From contig CAWATZ010000001.1 in the NCBI GenBank assembly GCA_963784995.1, forward strand, positions 434,001 through 498,000: 64,000 bases of DNA, in the 5' to 3' direction. This DNA is from CAWATZ01 sp963784995 (GTDB lineage Bacteria; Planctomycetota; Planctomycetia; Gemmatales; Gemmataceae). The position numbers were made by a program, and so were the translations under genes. Positions 35,250 to 44,100 of the stretch are shown one piece after another (positions within the stretch are counted from its first letter, which is position 1; each line of letters starts with the position of its first letter). The notes beneath the pieces are model-generated. The model ran no database searches and was not told the DNA's origin. It saw only the letters and a list, made by a program, of their open reading frames with translations.

Positions 35250-36401
35250 ATGGCCAAGCGACCTCCCTCTCCGTCCGACCTGGGTGCCAGCGTTCCTCTG
35301 GTGCCGCCGCTGTATCAATCCTCCGTGTACACCTTGCCCGACCTGAACGCCCTGGACCGCATCATGGAGGGCGAGGAGCCCGGCTACGTCTACGCCCGGG
35401 ACGGCCATCCCAACGCCCGCATGCTGGCCGCCAAGCTGGCCCATTACGAGAGCGGTCTGTGGGGCGTGGTCGCCGGCTCGGGCATGGCCGCCATCAGCGC
35501 GATCCTGCTGGCCACCGTCGAGCAGGGCAGCCGGATCGTCGCCAGCAACCGGCTCTACGGCCGGACCACGACCCTGCTGGAACAGGAGTTCTCGCGCTTT
35601 GGCGTCAAGACGGTGTTCGTCGATACCAGCGAACTGGACGACGTACGGCGGGCCCTGCGCACCCGGACGCGCATCCTGTTTGTGGAGACGATGTCCAACC
35701 CGATGCTGCGCGTGGCCGATTTGCGCAATTTGGCCCAACTGGCCTCGGAGAGCGGGGCCCTGCTGGTGGTGGACAACACCTTTGCCACGCCGGTGCTGGT
35801 CCGGCCGCTGGAGCTGGGGGCCTGCCTGGTGATGGAGAGCCTGACCAAGATGATCGGCGGCCACAGCGACGTGACCCTGGGCGTGGTCTGCGGCCGGGAC
35901 GACTACTATGGCGAGGTCAACCAGGCCGCGAGCATCTGGGGGCTGGCCTCCAACCCGTTCGACTGCTGGCTGGCGGAGCGCGGCCTCTCGACGCTGGTGC
36001 TGCGCATGCGCACGGCGATGGACAACGCCTCCGCCCTGGCGATGTGGCTGAGACAGCAGCGCAAGGTCACCCAGGTCATCTATCCCGGCCTGCCCGACCA
36101 TCCCGATCACCTCCTGTCCAGCAGCCTGTTCTGGGGCGGGCACGGCAACATGCTCTGCTTCGAGCTGCACGGCGGCCGGGAGGCCGTCAATCGCTTTCTC
36201 CAGAAGTCCCCCGGCATCGCCTTCAGTCCCTCGCTGGGCAACACGGTCACCACCTGCAGCCATCCCTGGACCACGTCGCACCGTTACGTCAGCCCGGCCG
36301 AGAAGCGCCGCCAGGGCATCACCGAGGGCCTGATCCGGCTGTCGGTCGGCTGCGAGGACGTCAAGCAAACGCAGGAAGAGATGGCGCGGGGATTGGCGTG
36401 A
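35250..36401 (+). CDS. Cys/Met-metabolism PLP-dependent enzyme (cystathionine gamma-synthase/lyase family)
   Basis: 383 residues, the usual length. ATG 35250 is preceded by GGAGA. The family features are in order: VPPLYQSSVYTLPD at the N-terminus, YARDGHPNARMLAAKLAHYE (substrate/PLP tyrosine loop), GSGMAAISAILLA, VETMSNPMLRVAD, DNTFATPV with Asp175, and the PLP Schiff-base lysine in LVMESLTKMIGGHSD (Lys200). Ser/Leu instead of Ala before the Lys is an unusual variant of SATK. The family covers gamma-synthase, lyase, methionine gamma-lyase and O-acetylhomoserine sulfhydrylase, and the reaction cannot be chosen by eye. It stands alone. Confidence 0.9.
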   Translation: MAKRPPSPSDLGASVPLVPPLYQSSVYTLPDLNALDRIMEGEEPGYVYARDGHPNARMLAAKLAHYESGLWGVVAGSGMAAISAILLATVEQGSRIVASNRLYGRTTTLLEQEFSRFGVKTVFVDTSELDDVRRALRTRTRILFVETMSNPMLRVADLRNLAQLASESGALLVVDNTFATPVLVRPLELGACLVMESLTKMIGGHSDVTLGVVCGRDDYYGEVNQAASIWGLASNPFDCWLAERGLSTLVLRMRTAMDNASALAMWLRQQRKVTQVIYPGLPDHPDHLLSSSLFWGGHGNMLCFELHGGREAVNRFLQKSPGIAFSPSLGNTVTTCSHPWTTSHRYVSPAEKRRQGITEGLIRLSVGCEDVKQTQEEMARGLA

Positions 36402-36416
36402 GCGGGCGGGAAACCA

Positions 36417-36556
36417 ACCCCTCCCCCCAACCCCCTCCCCGAAACGGGGAGGGGGAGCCAGAGGGTTCCAGTTGTGTGTGTGCGCTGGCGCAATGCAATC
36501 CATCGGCAGCTCTGGCTCCCCCTCCCCGAAGCGGGGAGGGGGTTGGGGGGAGGGGT
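36417..36556. repeat. Long CCCCTCCCCC-type inverted repeat
   Basis: Arms of about 47 bases (36417-36463 and 36510-36556), made of CCCCTCCCCCCAACCCCC-like runs and inner ACGGGGAGGGGGAGCC, are near-exact reverse complements. They fill most of the gap between the PLP enzyme and ftsH. Confidence 0.85.
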
Positions 36557-36672
36557 CGCCTTGACCCTGGCAAGGTAGTCAGGATCGGAAGGATCTGCTA
36601 TCCTGAAGGAAAGGTTTCGGGGTGCGAAGTCTCCCGGACCGATGGAACGAGTCCGCAGTCGAGGTGCTTTTT

Positions 36673-38661
36673 ATGCCGGCCGATCCTCCTTCCAATTTGC
36701 CCCCATCCCCAGCTGGCAAGCCGCGTCGGCGTCCCGCGCCGGGTATGGGCGGGAACTGGATGTGGGTCGCCATCGTGGTCGTCATCATCCTCCTGTTCAT
36801 GAGCAATGCCGGGGGTCCGTCCGGAACGGTCACCTGGAGCGAGTTCTACAATCTCGCCATGAACGAGGAGGCCAGTCAGGAAATCAAGCGCATCACCCTC
36901 AAGGGGAACGATTACCTGTACGTCGAGTTGAAGGAAGGGGCCCTGGAGAAGCTCCCCAAGGAGTTCCAGGACCTGAAAAAGAAGGTGCCGCGCTCCCTCC
37001 GCTTCACGGTCACCCGACTGCACGTCTCGGATGACAAATCCTTCACGGAACTGCTGAACAAGCTGATGGCCAAAGGCATCATCGTCGATCAGCAGGAGGA
37101 CCAGTACGCCTGGCTGGGCGGCCTGGTACTGATGATGCTGCCGCTGCTGCTGCTGCTGGGGGTGCTGTTCTTCCTGCTGCCGCGCTTCCGCGATCCGCTG
37201 GGCGGCAGTTTCCTGTCCAACTACATCAAGAGCCCGGCCCGGCGCTACGAGCGCACCAAGACCCGCGTCACCTTCGACGACGTGGCCGGCATGCAGAACG
37301 CCAAGAGCGAGCTGCAGGAGGTGGTCGAGTTCCTCAAGTCGCCGGAGAAGTTCCAGCGGCTGGGAGCGGTGGTGCCCAAGGGGGTGCTGCTGGTCGGCCC
37401 GCCCGGCACCGGCAAGACCCTGCTGGCCCGCGCCGTCGCCGGCGAGGCCGGCGTGCCGTTCTACAGCATTAGCGGCTCGGAATTCATCCAGATGTTTGTC
37501 GGGGTTGGGGCTTCACGCGTTCGTGATCTCTTTAAAAACGCCAAGGAAAACGCCCCCTGCATGATCTTCATCGACGAGCTGGACGCCGTCGGCCGGATGC
37601 GCGGCGCCGGCGTCGGCGGCGGCAGCGATGAGCGCGAGCAGACCCTCAACCAGATCCTGACCGAGATGGACGGCTTCACGCCCAGCGAGACGGTGATCGT
37701 CATGGCCGCCACCAATCGGCCCGACGTGCTCGACTCGGCCCTGCTCCGTCCCGGCCGGTTCGATCGCCACGTCACCATCGATCGGCCAACCTGGCAGGGC
37801 CGGCTGGCGATCCTCAAGATCCACACGCGCAACAAGCCGCTGTCGGACGAGGTCAACCTGGAGGAGATCGCCCGCTCCACGATCGGCATGACCGGTGCCG
37901 ACCTGCGCAACCTGTGCAACGAGGCGGCCCTGCTGGCCACCCGCGAGGGCAAGAGCAAGATCGATCGCACCGACTTCGACCGGGCCACCGATCGCGTGCT
38001 GATCGGCGCCCGCCGCGAGGAGATCCTGTCGCCGGAAGACAAGCGCCGCACCGCCTACCACGAGGCCGGCCATGCCCTGTGTGCCTGGCTGACTCCCAAG
38101 GCCGACCCGATCTTCAAGCTGACCATCATCCCGCGCGGCCGGGCCCTGGGCTTCACCTGGCAGCGGCCCGACGAGGACCAGACCGAGTACACCCAGACCC
38201 AGCTGATGGCCAAGCTGATCGTCAGCATGGGCGGCCGGGCCGCCGACCGGCTGATCTTCAACGAGACCACCTCCGGGGCTAACATGGACCTCAAGCAGGC
38301 CACCCGCATCGCCCGGCTGATGGTCACCCAGTTCGGCATGAGCGACCGGGTCGGGCCGATGGCTTTCCGCGTCGGCGAGGAGCATCTCTTCCTCGGCAAG
38401 GAGATCCAGGAAGCCCGCGACTTCAGCGAGGGCACGGCCACGATCATCGACGAGGAAGTGCAGCGCCTGCTCCGGGAGTCCGACGAGCGGGCCTACGACC
38501 TGCTCAAACGCAACCGCGACAAGATGGAACGGCTGGTCGAGGCCTTGCTGCAGCGCGAGGAGCTGCACCGCGAGGAGATCGACCAGATCCTGCGCGAGAC
38601 CAACGGTGCTGTCACCGCCCAGGCACCGATCGCCGGGTTGATCACCGAGAAGCGGGAGTGA
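36673..38661 (+). CDS. ftsH: ATP-dependent zinc metalloprotease FtsH
   Basis: 662 residues from ATG 36673 (GAGG about 9 bases upstream; the longer in-frame start gives a non-conserved leader). TM1 (MWVAIVVVIILLFMS, 30-44) and TM2 (147-170) flank a periplasmic domain of about 100 residues. The AAA domain has Walker A GPPGTGKT (242-249), Walker B IFIDELD (298-304) and the arginine-finger region RPGRFDR; the M41 protease has HEAGH at 463-467. All key residues are present. It is a membrane quality-control protease that degrades misfolded or short-lived membrane and soluble proteins. Its stop overlaps the convergent kinase gene by 20 bases. Confidence 0.97.
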   Translation: MPADPPSNLPPSPAGKPRRRPAPGMGGNWMWVAIVVVIILLFMSNAGGPSGTVTWSEFYNLAMNEEASQEIKRITLKGNDYLYVELKEGALEKLPKEFQDLKKKVPRSLRFTVTRLHVSDDKSFTELLNKLMAKGIIVDQQEDQYAWLGGLVLMMLPLLLLLGVLFFLLPRFRDPLGGSFLSNYIKSPARRYERTKTRVTFDDVAGMQNAKSELQEVVEFLKSPEKFQRLGAVVPKGVLLVGPPGTGKTLLARAVAGEAGVPFYSISGSEFIQMFVGVGASRVRDLFKNAKENAPCMIFIDELDAVGRMRGAGVGGGSDEREQTLNQILTEMDGFTPSETVIVMAATNRPDVLDSALLRPGRFDRHVTIDRPTWQGRLAILKIHTRNKPLSDEVNLEEIARSTIGMTGADLRNLCNEAALLATREGKSKIDRTDFDRATDRVLIGARREEILSPEDKRRTAYHEAGHALCAWLTPKADPIFKLTIIPRGRALGFTWQRPDEDQTEYTQTQLMAKLIVSMGGRAADRLIFNETTSGANMDLKQATRIARLMVTQFGMSDRVGPMAFRVGEEHLFLGKEIQEARDFSEGTATIIDEEVQRLLRESDERAYDLLKRNRDKMERLVEALLQREELHREEIDQILRETNGAVTAQAPIAGLITEKRE

Positions 38662-41083
38662 GAACCTCTTGTCCGGCTGGGTCGAGACTCGGGAGCGGCA
38701 GGAATCGCTTCTGGCGGTCGTGCCAGTCGGCCGCGGGCAGGGCACGGACAGTACCGTTGCGGTCCAGCTTCAGCCCGGTGATGGCTTCGACCCAGCCGGC
38801 CAGCTGAGCCGGTTCCTCGGTGACCGGACGCGGGACCGTCCAGATCCGGGCCGTGCTGTCATCGCTGGCCGTGGCCAGCATGCCACCGTCGGCGGGAAGG
38901 GCCACGGCGGTGACCCGGTCCGTGTGCTGAAGCGCGGGGCCGACCGGGTCGCCGGTGGGAGCAAACCAGAAGCGGGCCGAATTGTCGTCGCTGCCGCTGG
39001 CCAGCAGGGGCGTGCCGGGCACGAAGGCCACGCCGTTGACCGTGCCCTGGTGCCGCAGCGGCGGCCCGAGCGGTTTCCAGTCGCCGCTATCCCACTGCTG
39101 GAGAGTCCGGTCCTGGCTCCCGGTCAGGACCCGCTTGCCGTCGGCGTTGAAGGCAACCGCGACGATGCTTGCGGAGTGGCGGATGGGCGGGCCGATGGGG
39201 TTTCCCGAAGGCAACTCCCACAAGCGCAGGGTCCTGTCTTCGCCGCCGGTAAGGACCGCCTTGCCATCCGGACGGATGGCCACCGCCAGGACGTCGCCGC
39301 TCTCATGCTGGAGCAGGGCGGGCAGGATCTTCCCCGTTCGGGCATCCCAGATCCGGCCGGCCGACCGGGCACGACTTCCCGTGACCAGGTAGGTTCCCGT
39401 GCGGTCCAGGGCCAGCCGCCAGGGCTCCCCGTCCTGGCCGCCCGTGCAACCAAGGGGTTCCCTCCTGGCCAGGTCCCAGCGGTACAACTGCTGGTCTCCG
39501 AGGGAACTCAGGCCGAAGGCGATCTTGCCGTCCGAACCGAAGGCGAGGCCCTGGACCTGGCCTCTCTGACGCAGCGGAACACCGATCAGCTCGCCGCGAA
39601 CCGAGTCCCACACCCGGCAGAACTGATCGACCGAACCGGTCAGCAACCGGGAACCATCGGGGCTGAAAGCCAGCGCCCGCACGCCGTTGGGATGAGGCAG
39701 CGTCTGCTGCAGGCGACGTCCTTCCTGCGACCAGGCGCCCAGCTCCCAGCGGAACACCTGCTCCAGGTCCGTCGCCCCGGCGGAATGGGCCGTCTCCAAC
39801 CCGCGTGTCAGCCAGAGCAGACCCTGATTGACCTGTCCTTGTTTACACAGCCGCAAGGCCCGCTCCAGGATCGTTCTCCGTTCCCAGTTCTCCGCTGGGG
39901 CGAGCCCGGGGGCGTTAGCCCCCGGGGTAGAAGAAGGTCTTGCCCTGCTACCCCGGGGGCTAACGCCCCCGGGCTCGCCAGGACGGAGAACGATCAGGCC
40001 GCCGATCAGCACCACCAGCAAGGCCAGCAGCGCGGCCGTGGGCTTGCGTCGGACCCACCTGAGCGCGCATCCCAGGGGACCGGTCGGATGGATGCTGATG
40101 GGCTCGCTGGCCTGCCAGCGGGCCAGGTCATCGGCCAGGGCCTCGGCGGTGGGATAACGGCGGGCCGGATTTTTCTCCAGACACTTCAGGCAGATGGTTT
40201 CCAGCTCCCGGGGCACCGAGCCGTTCAGCTTTCGGGGAGGCAGGGGATGGGAGCGCATCACCTGCCTGAGCGTCTCCAGGGCCGACGCTGCCTTGTAGGG
40301 CGGCCGGCCGGTCAGGCACTCGTAGAAAATGGCCCCCAGGGCATGGATGTCGGCCGCGGGGCCGACCTGGCCGCTCTGTCCGCCGGCCTGTTCCGGGGCC
40401 AGGTAACTGGGCGTGCCCAGGACCGCCCGGGGGGGAGTCTGTCCTTGCTCATCCAGCCTCTTGGCCAGACCGAAGTCCGCCACGCGCGGCGTGCCATCCT
40501 CGAAGAGCAGGACGTTGGCTGGCTTCAGGTCGCGGTGAATGATGCCGCGCTGATGGGCCGCATGCACGGCCTGGGCGATCTGCTCCATCAGGCGGGCCGC
40601 CTGCTCTGGCGGCAATGGCCCGGACCCAAGATTGTCCGCCAGGCTGCCACCGGAGCAGTATTCCAGACAGAGGAACAGTAACCCCTCATGCTCGCCGACC
40701 TCGTAGATCTGCACGACGTAAGGATGCTGCAGCCCGGCCACCGCCCGGGCCTCGGTCCGGAACCTGGCCCGCTCGGCCTCCCCGGCATTGGCGCCCGCGC
40801 GGATCACCTTCAGCGCGACGATCCGGTTCAGGTCCTGTTGCCGGGCCTTGTAGACGATGCCCATGCCGCCCCGAGCCAGCTCGCCCAGCATCTCGTAACC
40901 CGGAATTTCCGGCATGCCGAGCGGCGGCCCCTGCCGGGCCTGCCCGGCAGTCCCGGCAGGCGTGTCCGACTCATCCTGCCTCCTCTCCAGATCGAGCTGG
41001 GCAGGGGTCGGGCTCGAACTGGCTTCGTGGGGACCGGGCAACGAAATGGGGTCGGTATTGCTTCCCGTGTCGCGCGGCTTCAT
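38642..41083 (-). CDS. Hanks-type Ser/Thr kinase with WD40 propeller (shorter paralogue)
   Basis: 813 residues from ATG 41083 (GAGGACTCTCC leader). The kinase domain has ARGGMG at 70-75, Lys92 (VALK), HRDLKPAN with Asp185 and DFG at 203-205; then a helical C-lobe end (WQASEPISIHPTGP), a transmembrane helix (ALLALLVVLIGGLIVL), a Pro/Gly/Ser stretch made by a 30-bp palindrome, and seven to eight WD40-like repeats (LAFSPDGSRLLTGSVDQFCR, VAIRPDGKAVLTGGEDRTLR). It is the second gene of a tandem pair: its start is 19 bases after the stop of the giant kinase. Up to its end LPSLDPAGQEVLT it is collinear with the first part of that protein. An outside propeller sensing a ligand and an inside kinase is the natural reading. 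Confidence 0.9.
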   Translation of the reverse strand: MKPRDTGSNTDPISLPGPHEASSSPTPAQLDLERRQDESDTPAGTAGQARQGPPLGMPEIPGYEMLGELARGGMGIVYKARQQDLNRIVALKVIRAGANAGEAERARFRTEARAVAGLQHPYVVQIYEVGEHEGLLFLCLEYCSGGSLADNLGSGPLPPEQAARLMEQIAQAVHAAHQRGIIHRDLKPANVLLFEDGTPRVADFGLAKRLDEQGQTPPRAVLGTPSYLAPEQAGGQSGQVGPAADIHALGAIFYECLTGRPPYKAASALETLRQVMRSHPLPPRKLNGSVPRELETICLKCLEKNPARRYPTAEALADDLARWQASEPISIHPTGPLGCALRWVRRKPTAALLALLVVLIGGLIVLRPGEPGGVSPRGSRARPSSTPGANAPGLAPAENWERRTILERALRLCKQGQVNQGLLWLTRGLETAHSAGATDLEQVFRWELGAWSQEGRRLQQTLPHPNGVRALAFSPDGSRLLTGSVDQFCRVWDSVRGELIGVPLRQRGQVQGLAFGSDGKIAFGLSSLGDQQLYRWDLARREPLGCTGGQDGEPWRLALDRTGTYLVTGSRARSAGRIWDARTGKILPALLQHESGDVLAVAIRPDGKAVLTGGEDRTLRLWELPSGNPIGPPIRHSASIVAVAFNADGKRVLTGSQDRTLQQWDSGDWKPLGPPLRHQGTVNGVAFVPGTPLLASGSDDNSARFWFAPTGDPVGPALQHTDRVTAVALPADGGMLATASDDSTARIWTVPRPVTEEPAQLAGWVEAITGLKLDRNGTVRALPAADWHDRQKRFLPLPSLDPAGQEVLTPASR
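39901..39977. repeat. 30-bp perfect inverted repeat translated inside the kinase
   Basis: Arms 39901-39930 and 39948-39977 are exact reverse complements, with a further outer pair ATCGTTCTCCGT/ACGGAGAACGAT. The kinase frame reads through it as GEPGGVSPRGSRARPSSTPG, followed by ANAPGLAP, just after the transmembrane helix. Confidence 0.9.
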
Positions 41084-41102
41084 GGAGAGTCCTCTGTCCC
41101 GC

Positions 41103-44100
41103 TCAGGGTTCCCGCACCTGCCACAGGCGCACCGACCCGTCACCCCCTCCGGTCGCGATCTGCCGGCCATCTCGCGAAACGGCCAGCCCCCACACTCCGA
41201 TCAGGTGAGCGCTGCAATGGTCCAGCTCTTCACCGGACTCTCGATCCCACAACCGCAGCATCCCATCGTAACCGGCGGTGATCAGACGCCGGCCATCGGG
41301 GAAGAAGGCAACCCGGCTGACACTGCCGCCGGTCTCGAAGCGGCGTTGTTCCCGGCTGGTTTTCACGTCCCACAGCCGGACGGTGCCATCGCCCCCGCCG
41401 GAAAGGACCGCGCTGCCGTCCGCCGCGAAGGCCACGCTGTACACCGGCCCGGTGTGGCCCGTGAAGCGCTGCAGCTCCCGGCCCGTGGCGCTGTCCCACA
41501 GCCGGACGGTCCTGTCCGCACAGCCTGACAGCAGGGCCTTGCCATCGGAGGACCAGGCAACGCTGCGAACACAGCGGACGTGTCGGTTGTCTGTCCGGGG
41601 ATACAGCGTGTCTCCTTCCAGGTACAGCCGTTGCGTTTCCTTGCCGGTGGTCGCGTCCCAGAGGCGCAGGCTGCCGTCACAGCTGCCGGTAGCGATCTGC
41701 CGGCCGTCGGGCGAGAACCCGGCTTCCCAGACAATGTTGACGTGCCCTTCGAAGCGGCGCACTTCCTTGCCCGTGGCCGGGTCCCACAACCGGGCCACAC
41801 CTCCGTCACCGGCGGACAGCAGCCGCTCGCCATCCGGGGAAAAGGCCACACTGTAGGTCCGCAGCGAGGGTTCGGGGAGGCGGAGCAATTCCTTACCGGT
41901 TTCCGCATCCCACAGCCGGAGGGTCTGATCGTCGCCCCCGGAAACAACCCGCCGGCCGTCGGGCGACCAGGCGACGCCGCGGACGATCCTGGTGTGCCCC
42001 TCGAGTCGGCGCAGCTCGGTCAGGGTCGGCCTGGCCGGCAAGGCAGGCTGCTCCCCGGGCCCGGCCAGGCGCAGCAGGTAAATGGTGCCGTCCGGGTTGC
42101 CCGTGGCCAGGTAGCGCCCCTCCGGACTGAGGGCCACAGCCCCCAGCAGCACGCTCGGGGAGAAGGGCTGCAAGAGCCGGTGCCGGGTAGGATTGGCTGG
42201 GTCCCACAGATGCACTGTGCCAGCAACGTCCCCGGCAACGAGCAGCTGGCCATCCGCCCGGAGCAGTGGCTTGCCCTGGAGAAACCTCAGGCCGCCCAGG
42301 GATTGGACCACCTGCCCCTGGGCCAGGGACCAGACCCGGACCTTGCCCCCCGGACCGGAGGTGGCCAGTGACCGGCCATCCGGGAAAAAGGTCAGCTTGC
42401 GGACCTCCTGCACCCCACTCAGGACCCGACGCTGCTTGCCGTCGGCCACGTTCCAGAAGCGGAGGTTGTTTCCGACGTCCCAGCTGGCCAGGGTCAACCC
42501 GTCCGGGCTGAAAGCGACGGCGGCGACCGAGCCCCCTTTCCCCTCCAGCACGTGGACTTCCTCGCCGGTCGCCGGGTCCCACAGTCGCACCGTCTGGTCC
42601 ATGCTCGCGCTCGCCAGCAAGCGGCCGTCCGGACTGAAGGCCAGGTCCTCCACCCAGCCCACGTGTCCTTCCAGGTTCCGGATCAGCCGGCCCGTGGCAG
42701 CGTCCCAGAGCTTGACCATCCGGTCTGAAGCCGACGCCAGCACCTGTCCATTGGGGCTGAAGGCCACGGCGCGCCACATGGCCGTGGAAGCACTGCCGAT
42801 GCGGACCATCTTGCCGGTTGTCAGGTCCCAGAGCGCGCCGCTGCCATCCAGGGCCGCGGAGGCCAGCCGCCGGCCATCCGGACTGAAAGCCACACAGTTC
42901 ACGAGACCACAATGCACCGGCCCGGGCAAGCGGGGTTTGCCGGTCACCCGGTCGATCAGCCGGATCACCCCATTGCTCGTGCCGGCCAGGGCCAGTGTCG
43001 TCCCGTCCGGACTGAGCCGGAAGTAGGTGTAGGTTTTCAGCAGGGGCAGGGGGATCGTCCCGGTCTCCTTGCCGGTCGCCGAGTCCCAGCAGCGAACGTC
43101 ACCCAGCCGGGTCTGTCCCACAGAGAGGAAGTTGTCGGCGCTGAACAGGGTTTTTCCATCCGGAGCAAAAGCCAGCAGGCCGATCCCGCCTGTGGCCACG
43201 GTCCAGTGTTTCTCCGGGAGCTGCTGACCAGGCCCGGCCCATTTCCAGACCCGCAGCGCCGTTCGCGTGCTGCACGCCAGCAGCTGGCCGTCGGGGCTGA
43301 AAGCAAGGACCGAGCCCTTGAGCGTCAGTGCGACCGGCTGCGCGCGTTCCAGGGTTTGCCGCAAGGCACCGCTGGCGACGTCCCACAGCTGCACGGTCCC
43401 ATCCGGGTCCGAGGTTGCCAGGGTGCTGCCGTCGGGATGAAACGCCAGGCCGCCGATTCCTCGGGTCTTCTCCTTCAGGGAGTGCAGGAACGTGCCGCTC
43501 TCCGTCTCCCACAGACGCACGATGCCGTCCAGGCTTGCCGAGGCCAGCACGCGACCGTCCGGGCTGAAGGCCAGACCCAGCACAGTCTGAGTGTGTCCAA
43601 CGAGTTCGCACTGCAGTTGCCCGGTCCCGGATTCCCAGAGACGGACGTTCCGATCCTGGCCGGCCACGGCCAGCAGCCGGCCATCGGGACTGAAGGCGAC
43701 CTGGCTCACCAGGAATGTCTGCCCGGACAGGGTCCGCAGCAGTCGTCCGGTCCGCGTCTCGAACAGGTAGACGCGGTTGCCCGCCGGCGCTGCCAGCAGC
43801 TTGCCGTCCTGGCTCCAGCTCGGGGTCCCGGTGCAGCCCGGCAGCCGGAAGCCGCCCTCCGCGCCCAGGACGGCAACCAGTTCGGCAGGGGCCCTCTCGG
43901 GTTGGCCCTGGCCGGCACCGGCCAGGGTCGCCTCGGGGATGTCGGCCCGCCGCAGCTTGTCCGCGGTCGCGGGCCGGCTCGCCAGTTCCTTCGGGTCCGG
44001 CACTTGCACCGGCATCGGTTTGACGACCAGCGGCGACTGCTCCGGATAGTCCCGGCCGGGCAGACTTGGGAGTGGCGTGAAGCGCTCCTGCCGGTCGGGC

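Noticed and set aside
35237..36802. Second long plus-strand frame across the PLP enzyme and into ftsH
   Set aside because: Out of frame with two clearly conserved genes and repetitive in Gly/Arg.
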